Below, piece after piece: positions 9,702 to 17,738 of a stretch of 64,000 nt of DNA. Position numbers and translations under genes: made by a program. Positions within the stretch are counted from its first letter, which is position 1. Each line of letters begins with the position of its first letter. The notes beneath the pieces were generated by a model that saw only the letters and a program-made list of their open reading frames with translations, was not told the origin of the DNA and did no database searches. Origin of the DNA: CAIKZJ01 sp041675325 (lineage in GTDB: Bacteria; Bacteroidota; Ignavibacteria; Tepidaquicellales; Tepidaquicellaceae); contig JBAYUG010000005.1 in assembly GCA_041675325.1 (NCBI GenBank), positions 16,508 through 80,507 on the forward strand, read 5' to 3'.

Positions 9702-10772
9702 ATGAATAATAATATTATATTTGCTTTATTAGCAAATGAGAACCAGAATTCGACTTTGCAGTGGGAAAAATCTTGTAAAAAATACGGGATAAAGTTTGAT
9801 ATTATAGATCTAACAGCAAGTGATTGGTTAGAAAAAGTTAAAATGAGGAAATATGATTGTTTTTTACTTAAACCGCCAGGTGAGGTTCAAAGGTTCAAAG
9901 ACTTATACAACGAAAGAGTTTATATTATATCAAAAGTATTAAAATATTTTGTATATCCCAAATATGAAGAAATAATATATCACGAAAATAAAAAATTGTT
10001 GGCATATTTTTTAGAAGCCGAAAATATTCCTCATCCGAATACCAAGATTTATTATAGCAAAAAAGAAGCTTATTATCATATTAATAATTGCAAGTACCCA
10101 ATTGTTGGGAAAACATCAATAGGTGCGTCAGGATCGGGTGTGAAAATAATTAATAATTATAAAGCAGCAAAATCATATGTGGATAATGCATTTTCAAAGA
10201 GAGGAATAAAAAGAAGATTTGGTCCAAATCGTAAGATTGGTTCACCTGTCAAATGGTTTATGAAAACTTTACATGATTATGATTATTTTAAAAAAAGATT
10301 AAAGAAATATTTCGAAATTTTATCTGATAGACAAATAGGTTTAATTATTTTCCAAGAATACATTTGCCACGATTATGAATGGAGGATTGTTAAAATAGGT
10401 CAATCATATTTTGGGCATAAAAAAACCAAAATAGGTGAAATGGCAAGTGGAACAAAGGGAATTGAATATGTTCATCCTCAAGAAAGTCTTTTAACCTTTG
10501 TAAAAAATATTTGCGATAAATATCATTTTAATTCAATGGCTGTGGATATATTTGAACATGAAGACCATGGTTACGTTATAAATGAAATGCAAACTATATT
10601 TGGACATGTTCAAAGTTATATTATGAAAGTAGGAGAAAAAATAGGGAGGTATGTGAATATAAAAGGTGAGTGGATTTTTGAAGAGGGTGATTTCAATACT
10701 AACGAATCGTATGATTTAAGAGTAAATGATGTTATTAACTTAAAGAGCAATGAGCAAAGAACACAGAAATAA
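9702..10772 (+). CDS. ATP-grasp (RimK-like) ligase
   Basis: 356-residue ATP-grasp protein. Recognisable elements are KLLAYFLEAENIPHPNT (domain entry), the P-loop-like segment VGKTSIGASGSGVKI (about 134-148), IIFQEYI, and the metal-binding C-terminal NEMQTIFGH near 294. ATP-grasp enzymes join a carboxylate to an amine or thiol through an acyl phosphate. The substrate is not predictable, but its place between an AsnB-like gene and a glycosyltransferase suggests amino-acid decoration of a sugar. Its end overlaps the next gene by 23 bases. Confidence 0.85.
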   Translation: MNNNIIFALLANENQNSTLQWEKSCKKYGIKFDIIDLTASDWLEKVKMRKYDCFLLKPPGEVQRFKDLYNERVYIISKVLKYFVYPKYEEIIYHENKKLLAYFLEAENIPHPNTKIYYSKKEAYYHINNCKYPIVGKTSIGASGSGVKIINNYKAAKSYVDNAFSKRGIKRRFGPNRKIGSPVKWFMKTLHDYDYFKKRLKKYFEILSDRQIGLIIFQEYICHDYEWRIVKIGQSYFGHKKTKIGEMASGTKGIEYVHPQESLLTFVKNICDKYHFNSMAVDIFEHEDHGYVINEMQTIFGHVQSYIMKVGEKIGRYVNIKGEWIFEEGDFNTNESYDLRVNDVINLKSNEQRTQK

Positions 10773-11829
10773 TATATTAATAATAACACCACATCTAAAT
10801 CATTATGGTGGTATAGCAAATTATTATCGCACGTTAAAAAGTTATTTTCCAAATAATATTTATTATTTTTATCGCGGTTTTAATAATAACAAAAAGAAAA
10901 GCAGCACTAATCATAAATATTTTAAAGCCTTAAAATATATATATGATTATATTAAATTTATTATTTTGATTATACACTCTGACTATGGGACAATTGTTCT
11001 CAATACTTCTTTAGGATGGGGCGGATTAAAAAGGGATGCAATATATTTGAAAATAATTTGTTTTCTAGATAAGAAATCTATTGTTTTCTTTAGAGGACTT
11101 GATGATGCAATATTATCCGATATTCAAAATAAAAGATTATCTTGGTTTCAAAAGAATTATTTTAATGCAAATACATTTGTAGTACTTTCCAATAGTTTTA
11201 AATCAAAACTAATTGATTGGGGTTATGAAAAGCCTATATTTGTTGAGTCAACAGTAGTGGATGATAACTTACTTAGAAAGGATAAAAAAGATTTTTCAAA
11301 ACTAGTATTCTTGTTTTATTCAAGGATTGAAAAATATAAAGGTATTTATGAAACCATAAATGCTGTAAATAATTTAGAAAAACGGGGTTATAATTTCGAG
11401 TTTAAGATAGTCGGAACGGGAACTGAACTGGAAAATGTTAAAAAGATTGTTAATCAACTTAAAATTGAGAATATAAAATTTTATGGTTATGTTATTGATG
11501 AAGAGAAAAAAGTGGTTTTAAATGATTCAAATATTTTACTTTTTCCATCTTATTCAGAGGGAATGCCAAACTCTGTTCTCGAATGTATGGCTCAAGGTTT
11601 AGTAATTGTTACAACTAAAGTGGGAGGCCTAGTTGATTTTTTCAAAGACAAAATTAATGGGTATTTTTTGGAAGAATTATCAACAAAAGAAATTGAGAGC
11701 AAAATTGAATGCATATTTAAAGATCTAAATATATTAGATAATATATCAAGAAATAACATATTATTTGCGTCAAATCATTTTATTGCATCAAATGTTGTAA
11801 AACGTTTAATTTACATTTTCAATTATTAA
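10750..11829 (+). CDS. GT4-type glycosyltransferase
   Basis: 359 residues. It begins with a typical GT-B strand and glycine loop (ILIITPHLNHYGGIANYY) and ends with the GT4 donor site EGMPNSVLECMAQGLVIVTT near residue 270. The start at 10750 lies inside the end of the ATP-grasp gene. After its stop there are 133 bases without a gene, the first real gap of the locus. It is probably one of the late glycosyltransferases of the repeat unit. Confidence 0.87.
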   Translation: MSKEHRNNILIITPHLNHYGGIANYYRTLKSYFPNNIYYFYRGFNNNKKKSSTNHKYFKALKYIYDYIKFIILIIHSDYGTIVLNTSLGWGGLKRDAIYLKIICFLDKKSIVFFRGLDDAILSDIQNKRLSWFQKNYFNANTFVVLSNSFKSKLIDWGYEKPIFVESTVVDDNLLRKDKKDFSKLVFLFYSRIEKYKGIYETINAVNNLEKRGYNFEFKIVGTGTELENVKKIVNQLKIENIKFYGYVIDEEKKVVLNDSNILLFPSYSEGMPNSVLECMAQGLVIVTTKVGGLVDFFKDKINGYFLEELSTKEIESKIECIFKDLNILDNISRNNILFASNHFIASNVVKRLIYIFNY

Positions 11830-11962
11830 ATATGTTTATCAATTTAGATATTCATCATTTACTAAATTAAATCCAATGATACCCATTTTATCATAAAATA
11901 AATTTATTCTAACTTTGATGTTTTTTCCTATTAAGTATTAAATACGAACTTATAAAACAACT

Positions 11963-13132
11963 ATGAACGATATTCGACTTATTATTAACAATATTAAACT
12001 CAAGTTAAAAGAGCATCAATATTTAGGCTATGATCCTTATGATTTATCCAATTCTAATTTAAAGTTATTTGTAAAACAAAGTACTGGAATTCAGGCTAAA
12101 CTATCTTTTATAAATAAAATATCTCCAATCAATTTTCGCAAAATATTAAAAATCCCTATGTGCATAAATAGCAAAGCAAATGCACTTATTTTAAATTCAT
12201 TGATAATTGATGATTATAATAAAAACAAATCCGAAATCAACAAATTGGTCACTTATTTCCTTAATAATAAACCAAATGATTTTTCCGATGAGTATTTTTC
12301 CTCTGGATTTACTTTTAAAATATCACTTAGCGAATATACTTCTGGTCCCGGTGTTACTTCTTTAATAATTAGTCTTTTTGTTATTTATGCTTTTCTAGAT
12401 TTATTTAAATATAGTAATGACCCTTTAATTTATGAATGTATTTACAAATTTAAAAATTTATTGGAAAATAAATTACCTAATGTAGAAACTGTTGATGAAA
12501 TTTATTATTCTTATCATTTTAATAAATTTGCAGAAGTACCTAACGCAACGGCAAAAATTGGAAAATTCTATGCTAAACTGTACTCGATTGATCCGAAAGA
12601 TGTCTATCTTATTAAAATCAAAAAAATATTAAATTATTTATATAGAGTACAGCGTTCGGACGGGAGTTGGCCATATTCCGAATTATTAAACTATTCTGAT
12701 GGATTTCATACGGCATTTATTTTGGATTCAATTTATGAAATGAATAAATATGTCAATAATGAACATTATAATGAACTATTTGGAAGATCATTATATAATT
12801 ATAAATCAAATTTATTTGACGGAAACAGACCACTCCATTTTCATAGAAAATACAATAAAAGCCAGGGCCGATCATTTATTCTCGAAACTGAATTAAGAGA
12901 TTGTGCCAATGCAATAATATTGTTTTCAAAAATTGCAGATAATGATTTTGCTATTAAAGTGGTTAATTGGACAATTGATAATTTATTTGATAAAAAGAAA
13001 AATGTAGCATATTTTTTCGATAATAAATTTTATACTTCAAAAATAGATTATATTCGTTGGCAAGCATGGTTATTATTTGCCCTATGCAATTTTATTAATA
13101 ATAGAAAAAAACAATTATCTTCTTTATATTAA
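11963..13132 (+). CDS. Alpha/alpha-toroid-like protein of unknown function
   Basis: 389-residue soluble protein built of alternating helices. QRSDGSWPYSE (about 230-240) and a later FILETELRDCANAI / IRWQAWLLFALC region resemble the repeated helices of alpha/alpha-toroid enzymes (terpene-cyclase, lyase or glycoside-hydrolase type). I do not recognise a named family and see no signal peptide. Similar proteins occur in capsule loci, where they may modify or cleave the glycan; that is inference. Its stop codon directly abuts the ATG of the FemAB-like gene. Confidence 0.6.
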   Translation: MNDIRLIINNIKLKLKEHQYLGYDPYDLSNSNLKLFVKQSTGIQAKLSFINKISPINFRKILKIPMCINSKANALILNSLIIDDYNKNKSEINKLVTYFLNNKPNDFSDEYFSSGFTFKISLSEYTSGPGVTSLIISLFVIYAFLDLFKYSNDPLIYECIYKFKNLLENKLPNVETVDEIYYSYHFNKFAEVPNATAKIGKFYAKLYSIDPKDVYLIKIKKILNYLYRVQRSDGSWPYSELLNYSDGFHTAFILDSIYEMNKYVNNEHYNELFGRSLYNYKSNLFDGNRPLHFHRKYNKSQGRSFILETELRDCANAIILFSKIADNDFAIKVVNWTIDNLFDKKKNVAYFFDNKFYTSKIDYIRWQAWLLFALCNFINNRKKQLSSLY

Positions 13133-14143
13133 ATGGAAATAATAAAGGATACTGATTTATATAAAAATGAAATCGAAAAGTTTGTATTAAATCATTCGAA
13201 TGGTAATTTTTTTCAATCTCTTCAAGCATATGAATTTTATGAATCGGTTGAAAACCATAAACCATTTGTGTTTGCTGTAATTGATGGTGATGAGGTATTA
13301 GGATTATTGAAAGGTGTAGTTATCAATAATGGAAAAAACATTAAAAAATATATGTCGAGAAGGGCTATTATTTGGGGTGGTCCTTTAATAAATGAAAAAA
13401 AAGGACCAAAAGAGAAAAATGAAATTGTTAGTTTATTATTGACCCATTTAAATAAGTATTGTAAAAAAGAAACGATGTACACAGAGTTTAGAAATATTTA
13501 TGATATGAGTGATTTTAAAGAGGTGTTTTCAGATAAAGGATTTAAATACAAGCGGTATTTAAATTATATTGTATCGTTAGAAAATTATGTAATTAATTAT
13601 AGTAAGCTTAAAAAAGATAAAAGATATGAACTTAAAAAATCTAAGGAAAACGGTTTAAGTTATAAAATAGCAGAAAATATTAGTGAGGTTAGAAAATATT
13701 ATGAAATACTTAAAGAGTTATATTCAGTTAAGGTTAAAAAACCTCTTAATAACTTTGATTTTTTTAGAGTATTTTTTGAAACTAAAGAATTAGGCATAAT
13801 TATATTAGTTATGTTTAAGTGTAAAGTAGTGGGGGGAGTAGTATGCCCAATATTCAAAAACACAATATATGAATTATATGAAGCAGCTGAGGATATTAAG
13901 CAAAAACATATTTTTCCTAATGTATTGGCAACGTATTCACCAATAGAATATGGTTTGCTAAATGGTCTAAAATATTATGACATGATGGGTGCGGGTAAAC
14001 CTGAAGAAAAATACGGAGTAAGAGATTTTAAATCAAAGTTTGGGGGCGAAATGGTTGAATATGGAAGGTTTTTTAAAATTAATAAACCATTATTATATAA
14101 AACAGGAGAGCTCGGATTGAAATTTTTAAGCAAGTTTAGTTGA
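13133..14143 (+). CDS. FemAB/GNAT-like aminoacyl- or acyltransferase
   Basis: 336 residues with a tandem acyltransferase layout. The N-terminal half (NGNFFQSLQAYEFYES, then an IWGGPL strand) and C-terminal half (GGVVCPIFKNTIYELYEAA, PIEYGLLNGLKYYDMMGAG) match the FemAB-related 'peptidoglycan bridge formation' family. Family members transfer an amino acid from aminoacyl-tRNA or an acyl group to an amine. Together with the AsnB-like and ATP-grasp genes it supports a nitrogen-linked substituent on the polymer. A 4-base TTGA overlap links it to the next gene. Confidence 0.78.
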   Translation: MEIIKDTDLYKNEIEKFVLNHSNGNFFQSLQAYEFYESVENHKPFVFAVIDGDEVLGLLKGVVINNGKNIKKYMSRRAIIWGGPLINEKKGPKEKNEIVSLLLTHLNKYCKKETMYTEFRNIYDMSDFKEVFSDKGFKYKRYLNYIVSLENYVINYSKLKKDKRYELKKSKENGLSYKIAENISEVRKYYEILKELYSVKVKKPLNNFDFFRVFFETKELGIIILVMFKCKVVGGVVCPIFKNTIYELYEAAEDIKQKHIFPNVLATYSPIEYGLLNGLKYYDMMGAGKPEEKYGVRDFKSKFGGEMVEYGRFFKINKPLLYKTGELGLKFLSKFS

Positions 14144-15207
14144 GAATACTTATTGACATTGGACATCCTGCTCATGTTCATCTATTTAAATATTTTTATT
14201 ACGAGATGAAAAAAAACGGCAATGAATTGCTATTTACTATTAAAGATAATTTAAATACGGCAATTGCATTACTAAAATATTATGGAATAGAATATGAAAC
14301 AATTGGATTAAAAGCGGATAATTTGTTATCAAAAGGAATTAATCAAATAAAATATAACCTAAAGCTAAGAAATATTATAAAAAGAAGAAAAGTTGATATA
14401 GGAATAGGGACTTCAATTAGCATTGCACATGTATCGAAGATTAGTGAAATGAAATCTATAATTCTTGATGATGATGACGATGAAGTTGAGCCTTTGTTCG
14501 TAAAATTTGCTCATCCATATTGTGATGTTTTGTTATCTCCTGATGCATTGAGAGAAAAAAGAAAAAAGAAAGATACTATCTATTATCGTGGCTATCACGA
14601 GTTAGCTTATTTGCATCCGAATCGGTTTACTCCCGATTCGCATGTTTTAAGAGAAGCAGGGATAGAGGATGGAGAAAAATTTTATGTCATGAGATTTAAT
14701 GTTTTTAAAGCCCATCATGATATTGGAATAAAGGGGATCACTTTGGAGAATAAATTGAAGTTAGTTGAAATGTTGCAAAAGTATGGGAAAGTATTTATTA
14801 CAACAGAAAGAGAAATTGAACCTGAATTAAAAGAATATCAATTTAATCTTCATCCTTCAAAGGTACATAGTTTCTTGTATTATGCGGAAATATTTATTGG
14901 AGATAGCCAAACTATGACATCTGAAGCAGCAGTATTGGGTACACCTTCTTTGAAGTGTAATTCATTTGCAGGGAAATTATCAGTTCCAAACGATTTAGAA
15001 ACAAAATATGGATTGTGTTATTCATATCTACCTGATGATTTCGAAAAAATGATAGAGAAAATAAAAGAGTTATTAACGTTAAAGGATTTGAAACAAGAAT
15101 GGAAAAAGCGAAGAGAAAAGATGTTGAATGATAAAATAGATGTTACAACTTTTTTATTGGAATTTGTGGATAAGCTCTTCAAAGAACTTATAATACATGA
15201 TAAATAG
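14140..15207 (+). CDS. DUF354 family GT-B-like protein
   Basis: 355 residues. The start MRILIDIGHPAHVHLFKYFY is the signature of the DUF354 family, whose members resemble UDP-GlcNAc 2-epimerases and GT-B glycosyltransferases and are common in archaeal and bacterial glycan loci. An acidic run DDDDDEVEP lies near residue 110, and a late GDSQTMTSEAAVLGTP segment resembles the donor-binding loop of GT-B enzymes. The start codon is TTG inside the previous stop. The exact reaction is not established for the family. Confidence 0.82.
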   Translation: MRILIDIGHPAHVHLFKYFYYEMKKNGNELLFTIKDNLNTAIALLKYYGIEYETIGLKADNLLSKGINQIKYNLKLRNIIKRRKVDIGIGTSISIAHVSKISEMKSIILDDDDDEVEPLFVKFAHPYCDVLLSPDALREKRKKKDTIYYRGYHELAYLHPNRFTPDSHVLREAGIEDGEKFYVMRFNVFKAHHDIGIKGITLENKLKLVEMLQKYGKVFITTEREIEPELKEYQFNLHPSKVHSFLYYAEIFIGDSQTMTSEAAVLGTPSLKCNSFAGKLSVPNDLETKYGLCYSYLPDDFEKMIEKIKELLTLKDLKQEWKKRREKMLNDKIDVTTFLLEFVDKLFKELIIHDK

Positions 15208-15213
15208 CAAAAT

Positions 15214-16272
15214 TTGAGCAAAACAAAGAAAATTATTTCGGTTGTGGGGGCGAGACCACAGTTTATTAAACTGGCACCATTATATAAAGAATTTTTGAAA
15301 CATAATGAAATTGAGCATTTAATATGTCATACCGGTCAACATTATAATAATGAAATGTCGGATGTGTTTTTTAGAGATTTGGGTTTGCCAAAATCGGATT
15401 TTAGTTTGGAAATCGGTTCAGGAAACCATGGTGAACAAACAGGAAAGATGCTTTTTAAAATTGAGCAGGTACTATTGAATGAAAAACCCGATATGGTTAT
15501 AGTCTTTGGTGATACTAATTCTACTCTTGCAGGTTCTTTAGTTGCAGCAAAACTAGGTATTAATTCTATACATATTGAAGCAGGGTTGAGAAGCTATAAC
15601 AGAAAGATGCCCGAGGAAATCAATAGAATTATAAGTGACCACATCTGTAATTATCTTTTTGCCCCAACTCAAACGGCTGTCGATAATCTTTTAAGCGAAG
15701 GATTGAGTGATATAGTTTATTTGTCAGGGGACATAATGGCGGATGTACTTTTTGAAAATTTAAAAAGAACTGAAAATGTTATCAGAAAATATATTGAAGA
15801 TTATTATATTCTTACATTACATAGGCCATACAATGTAGATGACGCTGAAAAGTTAATTAAAATATTAAAATTGGTAGATTTGTCAGGTGTAAAAACGATT
15901 TTCCCCGTTCATCCGAGGACGAAAGAAGTTTTGTCAAATACTAACTTTAATTTTAATAATATAATTCTTACTGAGCCACAAGGGTATTTGGAATTTCTTA
16001 CTTTACAAAATCATTGCAAAAAAATAATAACAGATTCGGGAGGAATACAAAAAGAAGCTTATCTATTGAAGAAACCATGTATAACATTAAGAGGTGAAAC
16101 AGAATGGGTGGAAACAATTAGTACTGGATGGAACCTGTTAATATCAAAATATGATGATATGCTACCAAAGCAAATAAATGATTTCAAACCGGAAGGAGAG
16201 CATCCAGATATTTTTGGAAAAGATGTTGCAAAGAGAATGGTTGATTTGGCTATTAGATTTATGGAGTTATAG
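15214..16272 (+). CDS. wbpI: Non-hydrolysing UDP-sugar 2-epimerase, WbpI/WecB family
   Basis: 352 residues of the WecB/WbpI family. Motifs are GARPQFIK near residue 12, HTGQHYNNEM near 42, HIEAGLRSYNRKMPEEINRI near 122-141, DSGGIQKEA near 274 and TLRGETEWVE after it. The R-S-Y-N-R-K-M-P-E-E form is the one I associate with WbpI/WlbD (UDP-2,3-diacetamido-glucuronate 2-epimerase) rather than E. coli WecB, and wbpB-, wbpD- and wbpE-like genes lie 6-12 kb downstream. Start is TTG. The C-terminus reads FMEL and stop, the same four codons that open the neighbouring repeat family. Confidence 0.8.
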   Translation: MSKTKKIISVVGARPQFIKLAPLYKEFLKHNEIEHLICHTGQHYNNEMSDVFFRDLGLPKSDFSLEIGSGNHGEQTGKMLFKIEQVLLNEKPDMVIVFGDTNSTLAGSLVAAKLGINSIHIEAGLRSYNRKMPEEINRIISDHICNYLFAPTQTAVDNLLSEGLSDIVYLSGDIMADVLFENLKRTENVIRKYIEDYYILTLHRPYNVDDAEKLIKILKLVDLSGVKTIFPVHPRTKEVLSNTNFNFNNIILTEPQGYLEFLTLQNHCKKIITDSGGIQKEAYLLKKPCITLRGETEWVETISTGWNLLISKYDDMLPKQINDFKPEGEHPDIFGKDVAKRMVDLAIRFMEL

Positions 16273-16557
16273 AGATATGAAGTTACAATGAGTCCGCCAC
16301 GGCGGATGTTCTCCTCGGCAAATCTTCGACAAAGAGCACACAGTTAAGGTGTTATGAAGATCAGTGAAAGAGTGATCCACCACGGCGGACGCGAAGAACG
16401 CGCAGTAACAGAATGATGGAGAACCCAAGTTAAGAAGTAATAGAGTTAAGAAGTTATAAAGAGAAGTAAGTGGTAAATGGTAAGTAGTGAGTTGTAAGTA
16501 GTAAATGGTAAGAAGTAAGTTGTAAGAAGTAAATTGTAAGAGCACAAATATAAGAGC
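16273..16557 (+). repeat. Mixed short-repeat spacer with two GC-rich palindrome elements
   Basis: No gene. Two copies of the TCCRCCRCGGCGGA element (about 16291-16305 and 16376-16410, the second continuing into GCGAAGAACGCGCAGTAACA) stand out from the AT-rich surroundings. From about 16420 to 16550 there are imperfect 7-base units such as GTAAGTA, GTAAATG and GTTGTAA. This is the first repeat spacer of the window; none occurs between the genes upstream. Confidence 0.85.
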
Positions 16558-16749
16558 ATGAGAGATTTTACGTTAATGAGTTTAGAGTTACTAATTGAGC
16601 GATTAAAAAGAGCAGATTATAAATTTATACGGTTTAATGATTTTAAAAATATCAAGGATTCAAAAATTGTTATTCTTAGTCATGATGTGGATTTGTTGCC
16701 TGGAAATTCATTAAGGACAGCGAAATGCGTTGAGAACAGTAAACAGTGA
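16558..16749 (+). pseudogene. Truncated deacetylase-like paralogue (N-terminal fragment)
   Basis: 63 codons that parallel the first 60 residues of the intact gene at 16831. Both begin MRDF, both carry HDVDLLP followed by NSL, and they are about half identical in protein. The fragment stops where sequence of the AACAGTAAACAGTGAG repeat type begins, so its last residues (VENSKQ) are repeat-encoded. It looks like an old paralogue cut off by repeat sequence rather than a functional 63-residue protein, though transcription cannot be excluded. Confidence 0.7.
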
Positions 16750-16830
16750 GTTGTAAGCAGTGAGTTGTGAAGAAAAACAGTGATAAAATTATGTGGTTAT
16801 GAAGAGAAGTGAAGAAGCATATTAAAGATT

Positions 16831-17628
16831 ATGAGAGATTTTAGATTAGCAAATTTAAAAGAGTTGATTGAGGTAATGTTAAGGAAAGAATATAATTTTA
16901 TTCTTTTTAAGGAATTTGAGAGAAGTAATTCTAATAAGGTTATTATACTTAGACATGATGTTGATTTGTTGCCAAAGAATTCGCTTGCGGCTGCGAGGCT
17001 GGAGAATTCAATTGGAATACAGGGGACATATTACTTTCGGATAATTTCCCAGACTTTCAAGCCCGACATCATCAAAGAGATCTTGGATTTGGGTCATGAA
17101 ATTGGATATCATTATGAGGATGTTGATTTGGTTTTGAAAAAAGACAAATTAACGATTCAAAGTGAAAAGGATAAAAAGAGAGTTGTTGATTTAGCTTTTG
17201 AAAGTTTTTGTGAAAACCTTGAGAAACTAAGGAAGATTGTGCCGATTTCGACGGTTTGTATGCATGGGAGTCCGAGGGCGAAGTATGATAATAAGATGAT
17301 TTGGGAGAAGTATGATTATAGAGAGCTGGGGATTGTTGGGGAGCCGTATTTTGATGTGGACTGGAATGAGTTTGGGTATTTGACGGATACGGGGAGAAGG
17401 TGGAATGGGGATAAGTATAGCATCAGGGATAAGGTGAATTCCAAGTATAAGTTTGATTTTAAGACGACGGATGATATTGTAAGGAATGTTGATAAGCTTC
17501 CGGGTAAGATGATGATTACGGTTCATCCGCAGAGGTGGACGGATGATAATGTTCTCTGGGTGAATGAGCTAGTTTGGCAGAATGTTAAGAATGTGGTTAA
17601 GAGAGTGAAAGTCAGGTCGCTTCGCTAG
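16831..17628 (+). CDS. Polysaccharide deacetylase-like (NodB-fold) protein
   Basis: 265 residues. The metal-binding motif RHDVDLLP (H42, D43, D45) matches NodB motif 1; GHEIGYHYED (about 89) corresponds to the H-x3-H motif region; MHGSPR (about 145) and VHPQRW (about 231) are later active-site loops. No signal peptide, so a cytoplasmic or membrane-face role on a lipid-linked sugar is more likely than processing of exported polymer. The first 130 codons are AT-rich like the upstream locus, while the rest uses many G-ending codons like the next gene, so a composition break lies near 17220. Confidence 0.7.
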   Translation: MRDFRLANLKELIEVMLRKEYNFILFKEFERSNSNKVIILRHDVDLLPKNSLAAARLENSIGIQGTYYFRIISQTFKPDIIKEILDLGHEIGYHYEDVDLVLKKDKLTIQSEKDKKRVVDLAFESFCENLEKLRKIVPISTVCMHGSPRAKYDNKMIWEKYDYRELGIVGEPYFDVDWNEFGYLTDTGRRWNGDKYSIRDKVNSKYKFDFKTTDDIVRNVDKLPGKMMITVHPQRWTDDNVLWVNELVWQNVKNVVKRVKVRSLR

Positions 17629-17738
17629 GTGAATTGTAAACAGTGAACTGTAAATTGTGAACTGTGGATAGTAAATTGTGAACTGTGAACAGTGAACTGA
17701 AAACAGTGAACAATAAACAGTAAAACAAAACAAGAAAT
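17629..17738 (+). repeat. Heptamer-type repeat spacer (GTGAACT/GTAAACA)
   Basis: Units of about 7 bases such as GTGAACT, GTAAATT and GTAAACA follow each other almost without interruption from just after the deacetylase stop to about 17730. They resemble the short tandemly repeated heptamers described in cyanobacteria in style, not in proven origin. Confidence 0.85.

Noticed and set aside
17227..17526. Minus-strand 99-codon frame in the deacetylase gene
   Set aside because: It lies fully inside a well-supported gene on the other strand and has an odd Ile/Pro/Arg composition caused by the G-ending codons opposite.
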